Origin: UBA1731 sp964440985
GTDB taxonomy: Bacteria > Verrucomicrobiota > Kiritimatiellia > RFP12 > UBA1067
Length of the DNA stretch: 64,000 bases
NCBI GenBank assembly: GCA_964440985.1
Contig: CAYTWE010000001.1
Location: 23,968-87,967 of the forward strand
Direction of reading: 5' to 3'
Positions 1 through 7,305 of the stretch are shown here, piece by piece. The notes below the pieces were generated by a model. That model searched no databases, had not been told where the DNA came from, and saw only the letters and a list, made by a program, of their open reading frames with translations. The stretch's first letter is position 1; each line of letters begins with the position of its first letter. The position numbers and the translations under genes were made by a program.

Positions 1-671
1 TCGAAGATGCGCGAGTGGAAACGGCGGACGGAATCGGCAGGATTCGCCTTTGCGCGGAAGTCATGCCCGATGTCAAGGCACAGCCCCATGCGCGGATCGA
101 GATCCTTGACCATGTTCCATGACCTTTCACCGGTCGGGAACAGGTAAGGGATGTCCGGCCCGTGATTGTGGATTGCGTAGCGGATATCGTATTCCCGGCA
201 AAGTTCAGAAAGAGCCTCGCACAGCGAACGGGACTCCGCCCGCGTCTTCTTGCCGCCGATCTCCTTCATCTCGAACGGCACTCCAACCACAGTGTTCACG
301 CCAACCCGCTTGGCGAAGTCAAACGTCCGCTTCGCCTGCTCCTTGCTGTCCATGTAGACGGGGCCGAGCGCGTATCCGGTCACCCCGTGGTCGGCGCATT
401 TCTGCTTGAACGCGGCGATATCCGCATCCGTGGCCGAAAACGGAAGATGGAAATCCTTGATGCAGAGATAATGCACATCGAGTTTCTTCAGAAGGGCAAG
501 CGTTTCATCGACCGTAAGCTGGTGGCATGAATATCCGGCCATTGCGAGCTTGAACTTGACCTTCCCGCAGGCAGATGCCGCCGGGCAGCCCTCAGTCCGG
601 ACAACGGATTTGCAGCCGGCAGCAAGGACAGCCAGTGACGATGATGCGAAAAAACCGCGACGCGTAATCAT
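1..671 (-). CDS. sugar phosphate isomerase/epimerase-like lipoprotein, 3' end off window
   Basis: The N-terminus reads MITRRGFFASS, a twin-arginine-like start, followed by a hydrophobic stretch ending in a lipobox (LAAGC, Cys at residue 20). A Tat-exported, lipid-anchored periplasmic protein is therefore likely. The body has the pattern of xylose-isomerase/AP-endonuclease-2 TIM barrels: a strand ending in LCIKDFHLPF, a helix starting TDADIAAFKQKC, and IRYAIHNHGPD and LCLDIGHD, where His, Asn, His and Asp are the usual metal and substrate ligands. Such proteins often act on unusual sugars, but the substrate cannot be told. ATG at 669-671 is preceded by AAGGAG. The C-terminus lies beyond position 1. 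It has its own promoter at 702-730. Confidence 0.85.
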   Translation of the reverse strand, partial: MITRRGFFASSSLAVLAAGCKSVVRTEGCPAASACGKVKFKLAMAGYSCHQLTVDETLALLKKLDVHYLCIKDFHLPFSATDADIAAFKQKCADHGVTGYALGPVYMDSKEQAKRTFDFAKRVGVNTVVGVPFEMKEIGGKKTRAESRSLCEALSELCREYDIRYAIHNHGPDIPYLFPTGERSWNMVKDLDPRMGLCLDIGHDFRAKANPADSVRRFHSRIF

Positions 672-701
672 TTGCAATCTCCTTATGTTTGAAATGGAGT
701 G

Positions 702-730
702 ATTATATCCAATCCACCTGACAAAATCAA
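702..730 (-). promoter_or_regulatory. sigma-70-type promoter for the isomerase-like lipoprotein
   Basis: Read on the minus strand there is a -35 TTGATT (725-730), a 17-nt spacer and a perfect -10 TATAAT (702-707). Transcription should start about 25 nt before the ATG at 671. Confidence 0.7.
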
Positions 731-813
731 CGCCGCACACCGGCAAGCGGCTGTGCGGAGATTGTGCGGGCGGTCGGTTCATGGCGATATGCGACGCACA
801 GGATGGCTTTCCG

Positions 814-1293
814 TCATGGCATACGTGGCAGTTCAAGCCTGTGCGGACGGCGGCGTTTTGCGCCGTCCGCACATTCCTCCGCCCAGATGTCAAGCGCAGC
901 GCATATGCGCTGCAACGTCCTGTCGCAATTCATCTTTCCGAGGGCGCATTCCCACACGACTATCAGATTCCATCCGTCGCTTCGCCAGGTCTCTTCGTTG
1001 CGGATGTCCCTGCGGACGTTCTTGGACCACTTCTCCATCCAAAACGCAACATTGCTCTTCGGCATTGTGGAATCGGCGCAGCCATGCCTGTGCCAGAAGC
1101 AGCCGCGCACATCGATTATTGTGCGGGCGCGCGGCACGACAATGTCCGGACGCCCGACAAAGCGCTTGTCGCATACGCGAAATCTCCAGCCTGCGGCGAA
1201 TATGCGCCGCCGCACAAGCGTTTCCGGCTTCGTATCGCGCCCGCGTATGCGGCTCATTATCCTGCTGCGCTGCTCTGGCGTTATTCTGTCCAT
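814..1293 (-). CDS. vsr: Vsr-like very short patch repair endonuclease with a substituted active-site His
   Basis: This 159-aa protein aligns with E. coli Vsr at a constant offset of one residue over the catalytic core. It has TPEQRSRIMSRI, GRPDIV with Asp50 (E. coli Asp51), CFWHRHGC, a Trp at 85 (Trp86) and WECAL. The zinc ligands Cys65, His70, Cys72 and Cys116 are all present, as is His68 (His69). The residue matching His64 is Arg (VRGCFW rather than VHGCFW). Vsr nicks 5' of T in T:G mismatches made by deamination of 5-methylcytosine. No cytosine methylase is in the window. The start lies 7 nt after the apt stop, so the two are probably co-transcribed. A perfect 12-bp inverted repeat (841-852/861-872) lies in the 3' end of the gene. 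Confidence 0.88.
   Translation of the reverse strand: MDRITPEQRSRIMSRIRGRDTKPETLVRRRIFAAGWRFRVCDKRFVGRPDIVVPRARTIIDVRGCFWHRHGCADSTMPKSNVAFWMEKWSKNVRRDIRNEETWRSDGWNLIVVWECALGKMNCDRTLQRICAALDIWAEECADGAKRRRPHRLELPRMP
841..872. repeat. perfect 12-bp inverted repeat in the 3' end of vsr
   Basis: GTGCGGACGGCG pairs with CGCCGTCCGCAC across an 8-nt loop. It lies inside the coding frame and has no T-run after it, so it may be a termination or mRNA-stabilising hairpin for the upp-apt-vsr transcript. Confidence 0.5.
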
Positions 1294-1300
1294 CGCCGGT

Positions 1301-1834
1301 TCAGGTGCCGGGATATGTGATCAATGCGTCAACATCATAGCCGGCAAGCTTCCCGGCACGGGCGGCAAAGCCGGCAAGCTCCATCACGAACAGAAGCTTT
1401 GTCACCTTTGCCCCAAGACTTTCAACAAGACGTATGCAGGCAGAGGCCGTGCCGCCGGTTGCAAGCAGATCGTCCACCACCACCACACGCGCACAGGGCT
1501 TCAGCGCATCGCGGTGCATTTCAAGCGAATCTGTGCCATACTCAAGCTCATAGGTTGCGGACACCGTGTCACGCGGCAATTTGCCCGGCTTGCGCACCGG
1601 AACGAACGGTTTGTGCAGCCTGTAGGCAAGCGGCATCCCGAAGATGAAGCCCCGCGACTCCATCGACACTATGGCGTCAAACTCAACGCCGTCTATCCTA
1701 TCGGCAAGTTCATCTATGGCAAGACGCAATCCGTCAGCACTGCCGAGTATACCGGTTATGTCGCGGAACAGTATTCCCTTCTTCGGATAGTCAGGGATCG
1801 AGATTATGTACGACTCGAGTTTTTCCATTGTCAA
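1301..1834 (-). CDS. apt: adenine phosphoribosyltransferase
   Basis: This is a 177-aa type I phosphoribosyltransferase that makes AMP from adenine and PRPP in cytosolic purine salvage. It begins with the family pattern IPDYPKKGILFRDITGIL. It carries SMESRGFIFG, the dimer-contact and adenine-side segment RKPGKLP, and the PRPP-binding loop VVVVDDLLATGGTA. The length is normal (about 170-180 aa). ATG at 1834 is used here; a second ATG two codons in is equally possible. It sits between upp and vsr in one direction, giving a small nucleobase-salvage unit. Confidence 0.95.
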   Translation of the reverse strand: MTMEKLESYIISIPDYPKKGILFRDITGILGSADGLRLAIDELADRIDGVEFDAIVSMESRGFIFGMPLAYRLHKPFVPVRKPGKLPRDTVSATYELEYGTDSLEMHRDALKPCARVVVVDDLLATGGTASACIRLVESLGAKVTKLLFVMELAGFAARAGKLAGYDVDALITYPGT

Positions 1835-1842
1835 CCTTTGCT

Positions 1843-2463
1843 TTACAGCGTACCGAATATCCGGTCTCCTGCGTCGCCCAGCCCAGGAACGATGTAGTGG
1901 TGCGAGTTGAGCCTATCATCCTTTGCGGCCGTATACACAGGCACATCGGGATGATGCCTCTCGAAGTTTTCAATCCCTTCTGGTGCAGAGACGATGTTCA
2001 GGAAGAGGATTTTCCTGTATCCCAACTTCTTGAGTTCCGTCACCGCATCAACCGCGCTGCCGCCAGTGGCGAACATCGGATCTATCACTATCGCAAGTTC
2101 GTGCCCTTTTGCCGGCGGCACTTTGGCGTAGTACGGCACAGGCTCGGCAGTCTCCTCGTTCCGCTGCATTCCAAGCACACCTACCTTCGCGTACGGAAGG
2201 ACGTTGAGCATTGCATCCAGCATCCCCATGCCTGCGCGAAGTATGGGGACAAGCACAATATCCTCCGATACCTTGCGGCCGACTGTCTTTGTCAACGGTG
2301 TCTGTATCTCCACTTCTGCCGTTGACACGTTTCGCAGCGCCTCATACGCCAAGAAGGTTGTAACCTCGGAAACCAGCTCCCTGAAAAGCTTCGGCTGCGT
2401 GGCCACATCGCGCATATACGCCATGCGGTGGTCTATCAATGGATGGTGAAGGACTGTGGTCAT
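1843..2463 (-). CDS. upp: uracil phosphoribosyltransferase
   Basis: This 206-aa enzyme converts uracil and PRPP to UMP. The N-terminus TTVLHHPLIDHRM matches the family start (HPLxxHK). LVPILRAGMGM, MQRNEETAEPVPYY, the PRPP loop VIDPMFATGGSA and the C-terminal PGLGDAGDRIFGT are all present, so it is complete. A longer frame from a TTG at 2475 exists, but it would start next to the T-run of the fadL terminator, so ATG at 2461-2463 is preferred (weak GAGA upstream). The gene starts only 10 nt past that terminator's T-run (2474-2483) and no separate promoter is visible. Expression may depend on read-through. Confidence 0.95.
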   Translation of the reverse strand: MTTVLHHPLIDHRMAYMRDVATQPKLFRELVSEVTTFLAYEALRNVSTAEVEIQTPLTKTVGRKVSEDIVLVPILRAGMGMLDAMLNVLPYAKVGVLGMQRNEETAEPVPYYAKVPPAKGHELAIVIDPMFATGGSAVDAVTELKKLGYRKILFLNIVSAPEGIENFERHHPDVPVYTAAKDDRLNSHHYIVPGLGDAGDRIFGTL

Positions 2464-2473
2464 ATCTGTTCTC

Positions 2474-2516
2474 AAAAAAAAAACGCACCCTGCCCGTTTG
2501 ACTGGGTTTGGGTGCG
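2474..2516 (-). terminator. rho-independent terminator of the FadL-family gene
   Basis: Read on the minus strand, CGCACCC...GGGTGCG closes a GC-rich hairpin (2484-2516). It is followed by ten T residues (2483-2474). Confidence 0.88.
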
Positions 2517-2554
2517 AATTCTACCTTAATGGCTGTTTGAAATCAAGGTATGCG

Positions 2555-3802
2555 TCAGAAAGCATACGTGAGCGAAAGCCCGGCTGCATGCGAAAGACCA
2601 TTTTCGGTATCGAACTTCACCTTCCTGCCGCTCGCCGGGTGCGAGTAGTAGACCGACTCGCCGCACATGAACACAAGACCGTAGCTGAGCGTGACATCAA
2701 CAGGTCCGCAATGCCAGGCAAGAGCGAGCGTTCCGATGTGGCGGTCGCCGGGCGGAAGCATGGTAGAGCCGTTGTTGCTGGAGGTGCTGCACGGATCCAT
2801 GTCAAACACATAGGAACCGAGGAGAGAGAAATTCTCGTGGAAATCCCACGCGCCGCCGAAGCCGATGCGGAAGACGTCATCCCAGCCAAGTTTCGTGGGC
2901 TTGCGTCCGTTCGGAAGATCGAAGTTAATGGCCGGCATCGAAGACCACTCCGTCCAGACCAATGTTGTGCCGAGGTGTACGGTTTCCGTAACATCCCAGT
3001 TTGCGCCTATCGTGACGGACTGCGGAAGGCGGATATCTGCGCTCGCCGTTCCGTTGGCGCTTCTGTTCACCATGCTGTCAAGCGCCCCATTGCCTGAGTT
3101 CGCGTGCATCGACGCCCTGCCCTTGATTGTGGAATCGATATATGACTTGTACATTGCACCCACCGAGAAGGTATCGGTAATCTTGTAGCGCGTAGAGACC
3201 TGCCAGCCCCAGTCGGAGAAGCTGTTGTCTCCCTTCAGACGGTATCTGCCACGAATATATCCGTATGGCGTCTGTACATACTGGTAGGAACGCTGCTCAA
3301 AGTCAAAGTACAGAAGGCGGAAGCCGGCTGACACAGACCAGTCTTTGGTGATGCTGTACGAGAGGTTTGGCGTAAGCGTAAGCCCGCGCACAGTAGTCTC
3401 GATCGTATTCCAGTTCATCTCCCAGTCAGGATTGTAATGAGTGCCGAGACCGAACTCAGGTGCAAAGCCGAGACCGAAAGCGAAATCGTAGGGAAGAGGC
3501 TGAACGAGATGGAAGTGCGGAAGCACAAACGCGCCTGGATCCATCTTGCGTCCGTGATGTCCGTCAATCACAGTGTCGGCGGTCGGATGCTCCGTGACGA
3601 AACCGACGGTCACAATGGTATTCGTGAAATCCGCCATCGTTGCAGGGTTGTAGAAGTTTGCGGACGCATCAACGGCCTTACCCATCACTGCGCCGCCGAG
3701 TGCGGTACCCTTTGCCGATCCTTCATACAGCGCAAAACCTGCGCCAAACGCCGCTGTCGTCATGACGGAAACCGCCGCCACCATTGCACACGCTATTTTC
3801 AT
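2555..3802 (-). CDS. FadL/OmpP1/TodX-family outer membrane transporter
   Basis: This is a 415-aa outer-membrane beta-barrel of the long-chain fatty acid / aromatic hydrocarbon transporter family. The signal peptide MKIACAMVAAVSVMTTAAFG is followed by the diagnostic mature N-terminus GFALYEGSAKGTALGG and ASANFYNPATM (NPA motif). The rest alternates aromatic and polar residues as barrel strands do, and the chain ends in a terminal Phe (LSLTYAF), typical for BAM recognition. The ATG at 3800-3802 was chosen over an upstream in-frame start because AAGGAAGG lies just before it and it begins the signal peptide. Flanked by its own promoter (3840-3868) and terminator (2474-2516), it is monocistronic. 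The substrate is unknown. Confidence 0.92.
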   Translation of the reverse strand: MKIACAMVAAVSVMTTAAFGAGFALYEGSAKGTALGGAVMGKAVDASANFYNPATMADFTNTIVTVGFVTEHPTADTVIDGHHGRKMDPGAFVLPHFHLVQPLPYDFAFGLGFAPEFGLGTHYNPDWEMNWNTIETTVRGLTLTPNLSYSITKDWSVSAGFRLLYFDFEQRSYQYVQTPYGYIRGRYRLKGDNSFSDWGWQVSTRYKITDTFSVGAMYKSYIDSTIKGRASMHANSGNGALDSMVNRSANGTASADIRLPQSVTIGANWDVTETVHLGTTLVWTEWSSMPAINFDLPNGRKPTKLGWDDVFRIGFGGAWDFHENFSLLGSYVFDMDPCSTSSNNGSTMLPPGDRHIGTLALAWHCGPVDVTLSYGLVFMCGESVYYSHPASGRKVKFDTENGLSHAAGLSLTYAF

Positions 3803-3833
3803 TCGCCTAACCTTCCTTTGGTTAAAAAGACAG

Positions 3834-3868
3834 TGTGACATTATATATCAAAGTGTCACAAAAGTCAA
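3834..3868 (-). promoter_or_regulatory. promoter of the FadL-family gene with inverted repeat over the -10
   Basis: The minus strand carries -35 TTGACT (3863-3868), a 17-nt spacer and -10 TATAAT (3840-3845). A TGTGAC/GTCACA inverted repeat (3834-3839 and 3855-3860) flanks the -10 and could be an operator. Confidence 0.75.
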
Positions 3869-3872
3869 ACAG

Positions 3873-3908
3873 AAAAAAGGTGGTCCGCAACTGACGTTGC
3901 GAACCGCC
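3873..3908 (-). terminator. rho-independent terminator after rplL
   Basis: A 13-bp stem with two wobble pairs (3879-3891/3896-3908) is followed on the minus strand by six T (3878-3873). It ends the tuf-secE-nusG-rplKAJL transcript before any rpoB. Confidence 0.88.
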
Positions 3909-3928
3909 CTTCAACCATGCAACCGAAG

Positions 3929-4294
3929 TTACTTGATCTCGACCTCTGCACCGGCCTTCTTGAGCTGCTCGGCAATCTTGTCGGCATCTTCCTTGGAAGC
4001 ACCTTCCTTGACGGTCTTGGGAGCACCGTCGACGAGATCCTTCGCATCCTTGAGTCCGAGACCCGTGATGGCGCGGATTTCCTTGATGACGGCAATCTTG
4101 TTGGCGCCAGCGGCCTTGAGGACAACGTCGAACTCCGTCTTCTCTTCGGCAGGAGCGGCACCAGCGGCGGGGCCGGCAACGGCAACTGCAGCGGCGGCGG
4201 AAACGCCCCACGCCTCTTCGAGAGCCTTAACGAGCTCGTTGATTTCGAGAACGGTCTTGCCAGACAGTTCGTTGATGATTTCTTCGTTCGTCAT
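3929..4294 (-). CDS. rplL: 50S ribosomal protein L7/L12
   Basis: This 121-aa stalk protein has the usual three parts. The N-terminal dimerisation helix (TNEEIINELSGKTVLEINE) comes first, then an Ala/Pro-rich hinge (about residues 32-52). The C-terminal factor-binding domain carries EFDVVLKAAGANKIAVIKEI and GLGLKDAKDLVDGAP. It recruits EF-Tu, EF-G and IF2 to the ribosome. The ATG at 4294 is preceded by AAAGGAAG. It is the last gene of the operon and is followed by a strong terminator, not rpoBC. Confidence 0.98.
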   Translation of the reverse strand: MTNEEIINELSGKTVLEINELVKALEEAWGVSAAAAVAVAGPAAGAAPAEEKTEFDVVLKAAGANKIAVIKEIRAITGLGLKDAKDLVDGAPKTVKEGASKEDADKIAEQLKKAGAEVEIK

Positions 4295-4322
4295 TTTCTT
4301 CTTCCTTTGTTTTACTTTTCAA

Positions 4323-4376
4323 CCCAAGCCGTGTTCCATGCTTGGGAAATCAGTGTCATGCCGCCAGAAGGCGGCA
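4323..4376 (-). promoter_or_regulatory. two hairpins in the rplJ-rplL gap
   Basis: TGCCGCC/GGCGGCA with a 4-nt loop (4359-4376) and CCCAAGC/GCTTGGG with a 10-nt loop (4323-4346) occupy the 87-nt spacer. There is no U-run. They may set the extra L7/L12 made relative to L10 by processing or by protecting the rplL mRNA end. Confidence 0.5.
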
Positions 4377-4381
4377 CTTGA

Positions 4382-4888
4382 TCAAGCGGCGGGAGCGGCC
4401 TCGCCACCCTCCTTCTTCGCCTTCTCGGAAAGGACACGTGCAAGGCGCGTTGCAGGCTCCTTGAGGAGCATGAGCAACGTAGCGCGGAGCTCGTTCTTGC
4501 CGGGAATCTTCGAGAGCGCTTCAACCATCGCGGCATCGACAATCTTGTTGTCGTAGTCGGCACCCTTGACGGATGCTTTGCCGGCGGAGTTCTTCACAAA
4601 CTCCATGATCGACTTCGCTACGGCAGTCGGCTCGCCCTTGCCCGTAACGATGGCCGTAGGACCGGCAAACATCGCGTTGACCTCATCGCTCCAGCCCTTC
4701 TCCTTCGCAACATGGGCGAGGAAGGTGTTCTTGACGACGAGGAGGCGGGACTCCTGAGTGCGGAGAGCGGCGCGGAGAGCAGCAAGCTGCGTCACGGACA
4801 CGCCGCCGTAGTTGATGATGAAGCAGTAGTCGCTCGCCTTGACGCGATCGACGACTTCGTTCATTATTGCGACTTTTTCGATTCTCAT
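4382..4888 (-). CDS. rplJ: 50S ribosomal protein L10
   Basis: This 168-aa stalk base protein anchors L7/L12 dimers to 23S rRNA. It carries the family segments DYCFIINYGGVSVTQLAALR and VVKNTFLAHVAKEKG. The alpha-helical C-terminal tail LLMLLKEPATRLARVL is the L7/L12 docking helix, followed by a short Gly/Ala tail. ATG at 4888 has AAAGGAG upstream. Only 14 nt separate it from rplA, so there is no room for the leader autoregulatory L10 site known from E. coli. Confidence 0.97.
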   Translation of the reverse strand: MRIEKVAIMNEVVDRVKASDYCFIINYGGVSVTQLAALRAALRTQESRLLVVKNTFLAHVAKEKGWSDEVNAMFAGPTAIVTGKGEPTAVAKSIMEFVKNSAGKASVKGADYDNKIVDAAMVEALSKIPGKNELRATLLMLLKEPATRLARVLSEKAKKEGGEAAPAA

Positions 4889-4902
4889 TTCGTCACACTC
4901 CT

Positions 4903-5598
4903 TTACTCGGCGTCAGCCGTAAGAATGCAGGGGACGCCAGGCCCCATCGTGGAGCAGAGCGTAAGGGTCTTGACGAACTGCCCCTTCACGGTAGCAGGCT
5001 TCGCGGACTGCACAGCGGCAATCACAGCGTTGACGTTCTGCACGAGCTTGTCGGCATCAAACGAAAGCTTGCCGGCGATGACGCAGCAGTTGCCTGTCTT
5101 GTCCATGCGGAAATCGACCTTGCCCGCCTTCGCCTCCTTGACGGCCGTCGCCGGATCATCGGTCACGGTTCCCGTCTTGGGATTGGGCATGAGACCGCGA
5201 GGACCGAGGACGCGGGCGCACTTGCGCACGCTCTTCATCGCCTCAACCGTTGCGATCGCAACGTCAAAATCGCACCAGCCCTCCTTCGTGATCTTCTCGA
5301 CGAGATCGTCAAGACCGACGAAATCAGCACCAGCGGCGCGAGCCTCATCAGCGTGTTCACCGCCGGCGAAGACGAGAACCTTGACGTTCTTGCCGGATCC
5401 GGCGGGGAGCTTCACCGTGCCACGCACGGGAGAGTCGCTCTTGACGAGATCCACACCCATCTTGAACGCGACGTCAAGGGTCTCATCGAACTTAGCCGCA
5501 GGATGAGCCTTGATGAACTTTACGGCCTCAGCGACCGACACAGGCTGCTTGGGGAGAGCCTTGGCGATGCTGCGATACTTCTTACCAAATTTAGCCAT
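4903..5598 (-). CDS. rplA: 50S ribosomal protein L1
   Basis: This 231-aa protein of the L1 stalk shows MAKFGKKYRSIAKAL, GTVKLPAGSGKNVKVLVFAGG and VLGPRGLMPNPKTGTVT, the near-invariant rRNA-binding stretch. Length is normal. ATG at 5598 follows AAAGGAAG. It sits 13 nt after the rplK stop in the usual rplK-rplA order. Confidence 0.98.
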   Translation of the reverse strand: MAKFGKKYRSIAKALPKQPVSVAEAVKFIKAHPAAKFDETLDVAFKMGVDLVKSDSPVRGTVKLPAGSGKNVKVLVFAGGEHADEARAAGADFVGLDDLVEKITKEGWCDFDVAIATVEAMKSVRKCARVLGPRGLMPNPKTGTVTDDPATAVKEAKAGKVDFRMDKTGNCCVIAGKLSFDADKLVQNVNAVIAAVQSAKPATVKGQFVKTLTLCSTMGPGVPCILTADAE

Positions 5599-5611
5599 GG
5601 GTCACTTCCTT

Positions 5612-6037
5612 TCAGTCAACAACCTCAATGCCCATGTTGCGCGCCGTGCCAGCAATCATGCGCATGGCGGCCTCAGGATCTGTCGTGTTGAGGTCAGCCT
5701 TCTTCATCTCGACAATCTTCGCGAGCTGAGCCTTCGTGACCTTGCCAACCTTGTTCTTGTTCGGAACGCCAGAACCCTTGGCGAGACCGGCTTCCTTCTT
5801 GAGGAGCACGGACGCGGGCGGCGACTTGAATTCGAGGGAGAAGCTGCGATCCTGATAGACCGTGATGATAACAGGAATCACGAGACCGGCCTGCTTCGCC
5901 GTCTTCGCATTGAACTCCTTGCAGAACTGCATGATGTTGACACCAGCAGAACCGAGTGCCGGACCGACCGGCGGCGCAGGATTCGCGGCACCTGCCGGAA
6001 TCTGGAGCTTGACTACGCCCTTGACCTTCTTGGCCAT
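5612..6037 (-). CDS. rplK: 50S ribosomal protein L11
   Basis: This 141-aa protein of the GTPase-associated centre has an N-terminal domain with KLQIPAGAANPAPPVGPALG (thiostrepton-site prolines) and NIMQFCKEFNAKT. The C-terminal rRNA-binding domain has KSPPASVLLKKEAG and ends AGTARNMGIEVVD. The family usually has GTARSMG, so Asn replaces Ser. ATG at 6037 with AAAGGAAG upstream. Confidence 0.98.
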   Translation of the reverse strand: MAKKVKGVVKLQIPAGAANPAPPVGPALGSAGVNIMQFCKEFNAKTAKQAGLVIPVIITVYQDRSFSLEFKSPPASVLLKKEAGLAKGSGVPNKNKVGKVTKAQLAKIVEMKKADLNTTDPEAAMRMIAGTARNMGIEVVD

Positions 6038-6108
6038 ATCTTTCTTCCTTTATTCTCGTGTCCTCCCGGCGATCCTGCCGGTGCTGACGGACCGATGACT
6101 TCAACGCA

Positions 6109-6726
6109 TCATATCGCAGGATTCGAATCGACGATGTCCGCTGTAGACATCTTCTCGACCTGCCAATACTCAACGTCCACAGGCGTTTTGCGGCTGAAAA
6201 TCTGAACTTCAACCGTGAGCTTGCCTTTGGGATCGACAACCGTGACCTGTCCCACCTGCCCTTGGAAGGGACCGTCAATGACTTTCACCGTGTCATCCAC
6301 GTTGAAAAGAACCTTTGGACGCGGCGGCGGTTCACTCTTTCCGCCACCCTTGCCGGAGGAGAGTATCGCATCAATCTCCGACTGCTTGAGGGGCATCGGA
6401 CGCTCCCCTCCAATGAAACCTATGACACCCGGCGTCGCACGAAGGAACTGCCATGTGCGATCGTATACCGCCTTCTTTCCGGTCGCGGGGTCAATGCCTA
6501 CCGAATCATCATAAAGAGCCAATTCGCAGAGCACATATCCAGGGAAGAACTTCTTGACAAGCGTACGGCTCTTTCCGTTCTTCTTCTCAGTGACCCGCTC
6601 GGTGGGAATGAGGCACTCGCCGATGTAGTCCTCCATGGCCTCGAGTTTCCTGCGAGCCACAATCGACCGCTGAGCCTTGTTCTCCTGCCCAGTCAGCGTA
6701 TGCAGAACAAACCATTCTTTCTTCAT
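6109..6726 (-). CDS. nusG: transcription termination/antitermination protein NusG
   Basis: This 205-aa protein binds RNA polymerase and couples it to Rho or the ribosome. The NGN domain (about 1-135) carries KKEWFVLHTLTGQENKA, KKFFPGYVLCE and the ATPGVIGFIGG strand. The KOW domain (about 150-190) carries DDTVKVIDGPFQGQVGQV. The ATG at 6726 begins the canonical N-terminus; an upstream in-frame extension overlaps secE and is not used. It overlaps nothing else and follows secE directly. Confidence 0.97.
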   Translation of the reverse strand: MKKEWFVLHTLTGQENKAQRSIVARRKLEAMEDYIGECLIPTERVTEKKNGKSRTLVKKFFPGYVLCELALYDDSVGIDPATGKKAVYDRTWQFLRATPGVIGFIGGERPMPLKQSEIDAILSSGKGGGKSEPPPRPKVLFNVDDTVKVIDGPFQGQVGQVTVVDPKGKLTVEVQIFSRKTPVDVEYWQVEKMSTADIVDSNPAI

Positions 6727-6736
6727 CGCGGATCTC

Positions 6737-6934
6737 TTACGCCCCTGCGTGAACAATCTGAATGAAGAGCTGGATCACCTTGTCGCAGGCAAGCGTAGTG
6801 ACGGCCAGTATGAAGATGAACGCGACAACTACAAGCGTCGAGTCGTAGAGCTCATGCTTGTCGGGCCACGAAACACGTTTCGATTCGCCCTTTACCTCGG
6901 CAAGATAGCCCTTAATGCGATTGAACCAGTTCAT
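6737..6934 (-). CDS. secE: preprotein translocase subunit SecE
   Basis: This is a 65-aa one-span form of SecE, as in most non-enteric bacteria. The amphipathic N-terminus has the conserved EVKGESKRVSWPDKHEL, followed by a single transmembrane helix (STLVVVAFIFILAVTTLAC). It is the essential clamp of the SecYEG channel. It lies between tRNA-Trp and nusG. Confidence 0.96.
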   Translation of the reverse strand: MNWFNRIKGYLAEVKGESKRVSWPDKHELYDSTLVVVAFIFILAVTTLACDKVIQLFIQIVHAGA

Positions 6935-6954
6935 CTCCTGCTCCTCAATCCTTT

Positions 6955-7028
6955 TGGCAGGGTAGGAGGGAATCGAACCCCCATAGGCGGTTTTGGAGAC
7001 CGCTGCACTGCCATTGTGCTACTACCCT
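6955..7028 (-). tRNA. trnW: tRNA-Trp (anticodon CCA)
   Basis: The cloverleaf on the minus strand has acceptor AGGGTAG/CTACCCT, anticodon stem GCGGT/ACCGC with loop CTCCAAA, and TTCGATT in the T loop. The 3' CCA is encoded (discriminator G). It lies between rpmG and secE, the common tuf-secE locus position. Confidence 0.95.
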
Positions 7029-7044
7029 AAAAAGAAAGGAAAAC

Positions 7045-7197
7045 CTACTTGACCTCTTTGTGTCCCGTGCGCTTTCCGCAGTGCGGACAGAACTTCGACT
7101 TCTCGACGCGCTCTGTCATCGTCTTCTTGTTGCGCGTAGTCGTATAGTTGCGGCGCTTGCAATCCGTGCACGCCAGAATGGCCAACTCTCTCGGCAT
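7045..7197 (-). CDS. rpmG: 50S ribosomal protein L33
   Basis: A 50-aa protein starting MPRELAILACTDCKRRNY and ending GKRTGHKEVK. It has two Cys pairs (CTDC and CPHC), so this is the zinc-binding form of L33. ATG at 7197 is preceded by GGGAGGAAG at good spacing. It lies between tuf and tRNA-Trp. Confidence 0.95.
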   Translation of the reverse strand: MPRELAILACTDCKRRNYTTTRNKKTMTERVEKSKFCPHCGKRTGHKEVK

Positions 7198-7229
7198 CTT
7201 AATCTTCCTCCCGTCTTTTGCGGTAGATC

Positions 7230-7284
7230 AAGTCCGCCCCCGCACCCGACCGACCACTTCGGCCGGATTGCGGGGAACGGACTT
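7230..7284 (-). promoter_or_regulatory. long hairpin between tuf and rpmG
   Basis: AAGTCCG...CGGACTT with inner CCCCGCA/TGCGGGG arms forms a stem of about 55 nt in the tuf-rpmG spacer. No U-run follows. Processing, partial termination or mRNA-end protection are possible roles. Confidence 0.5.
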
Positions 7285-7305
7285 TTCCCACAGAAGACGA
7301 TCTAA

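Noticed and set aside
4889..4902. An L10 autoregulatory leader before rplJ
   Set aside because: Only 14 nt separate rplA and rplJ, so there is no space for the known leader structure.
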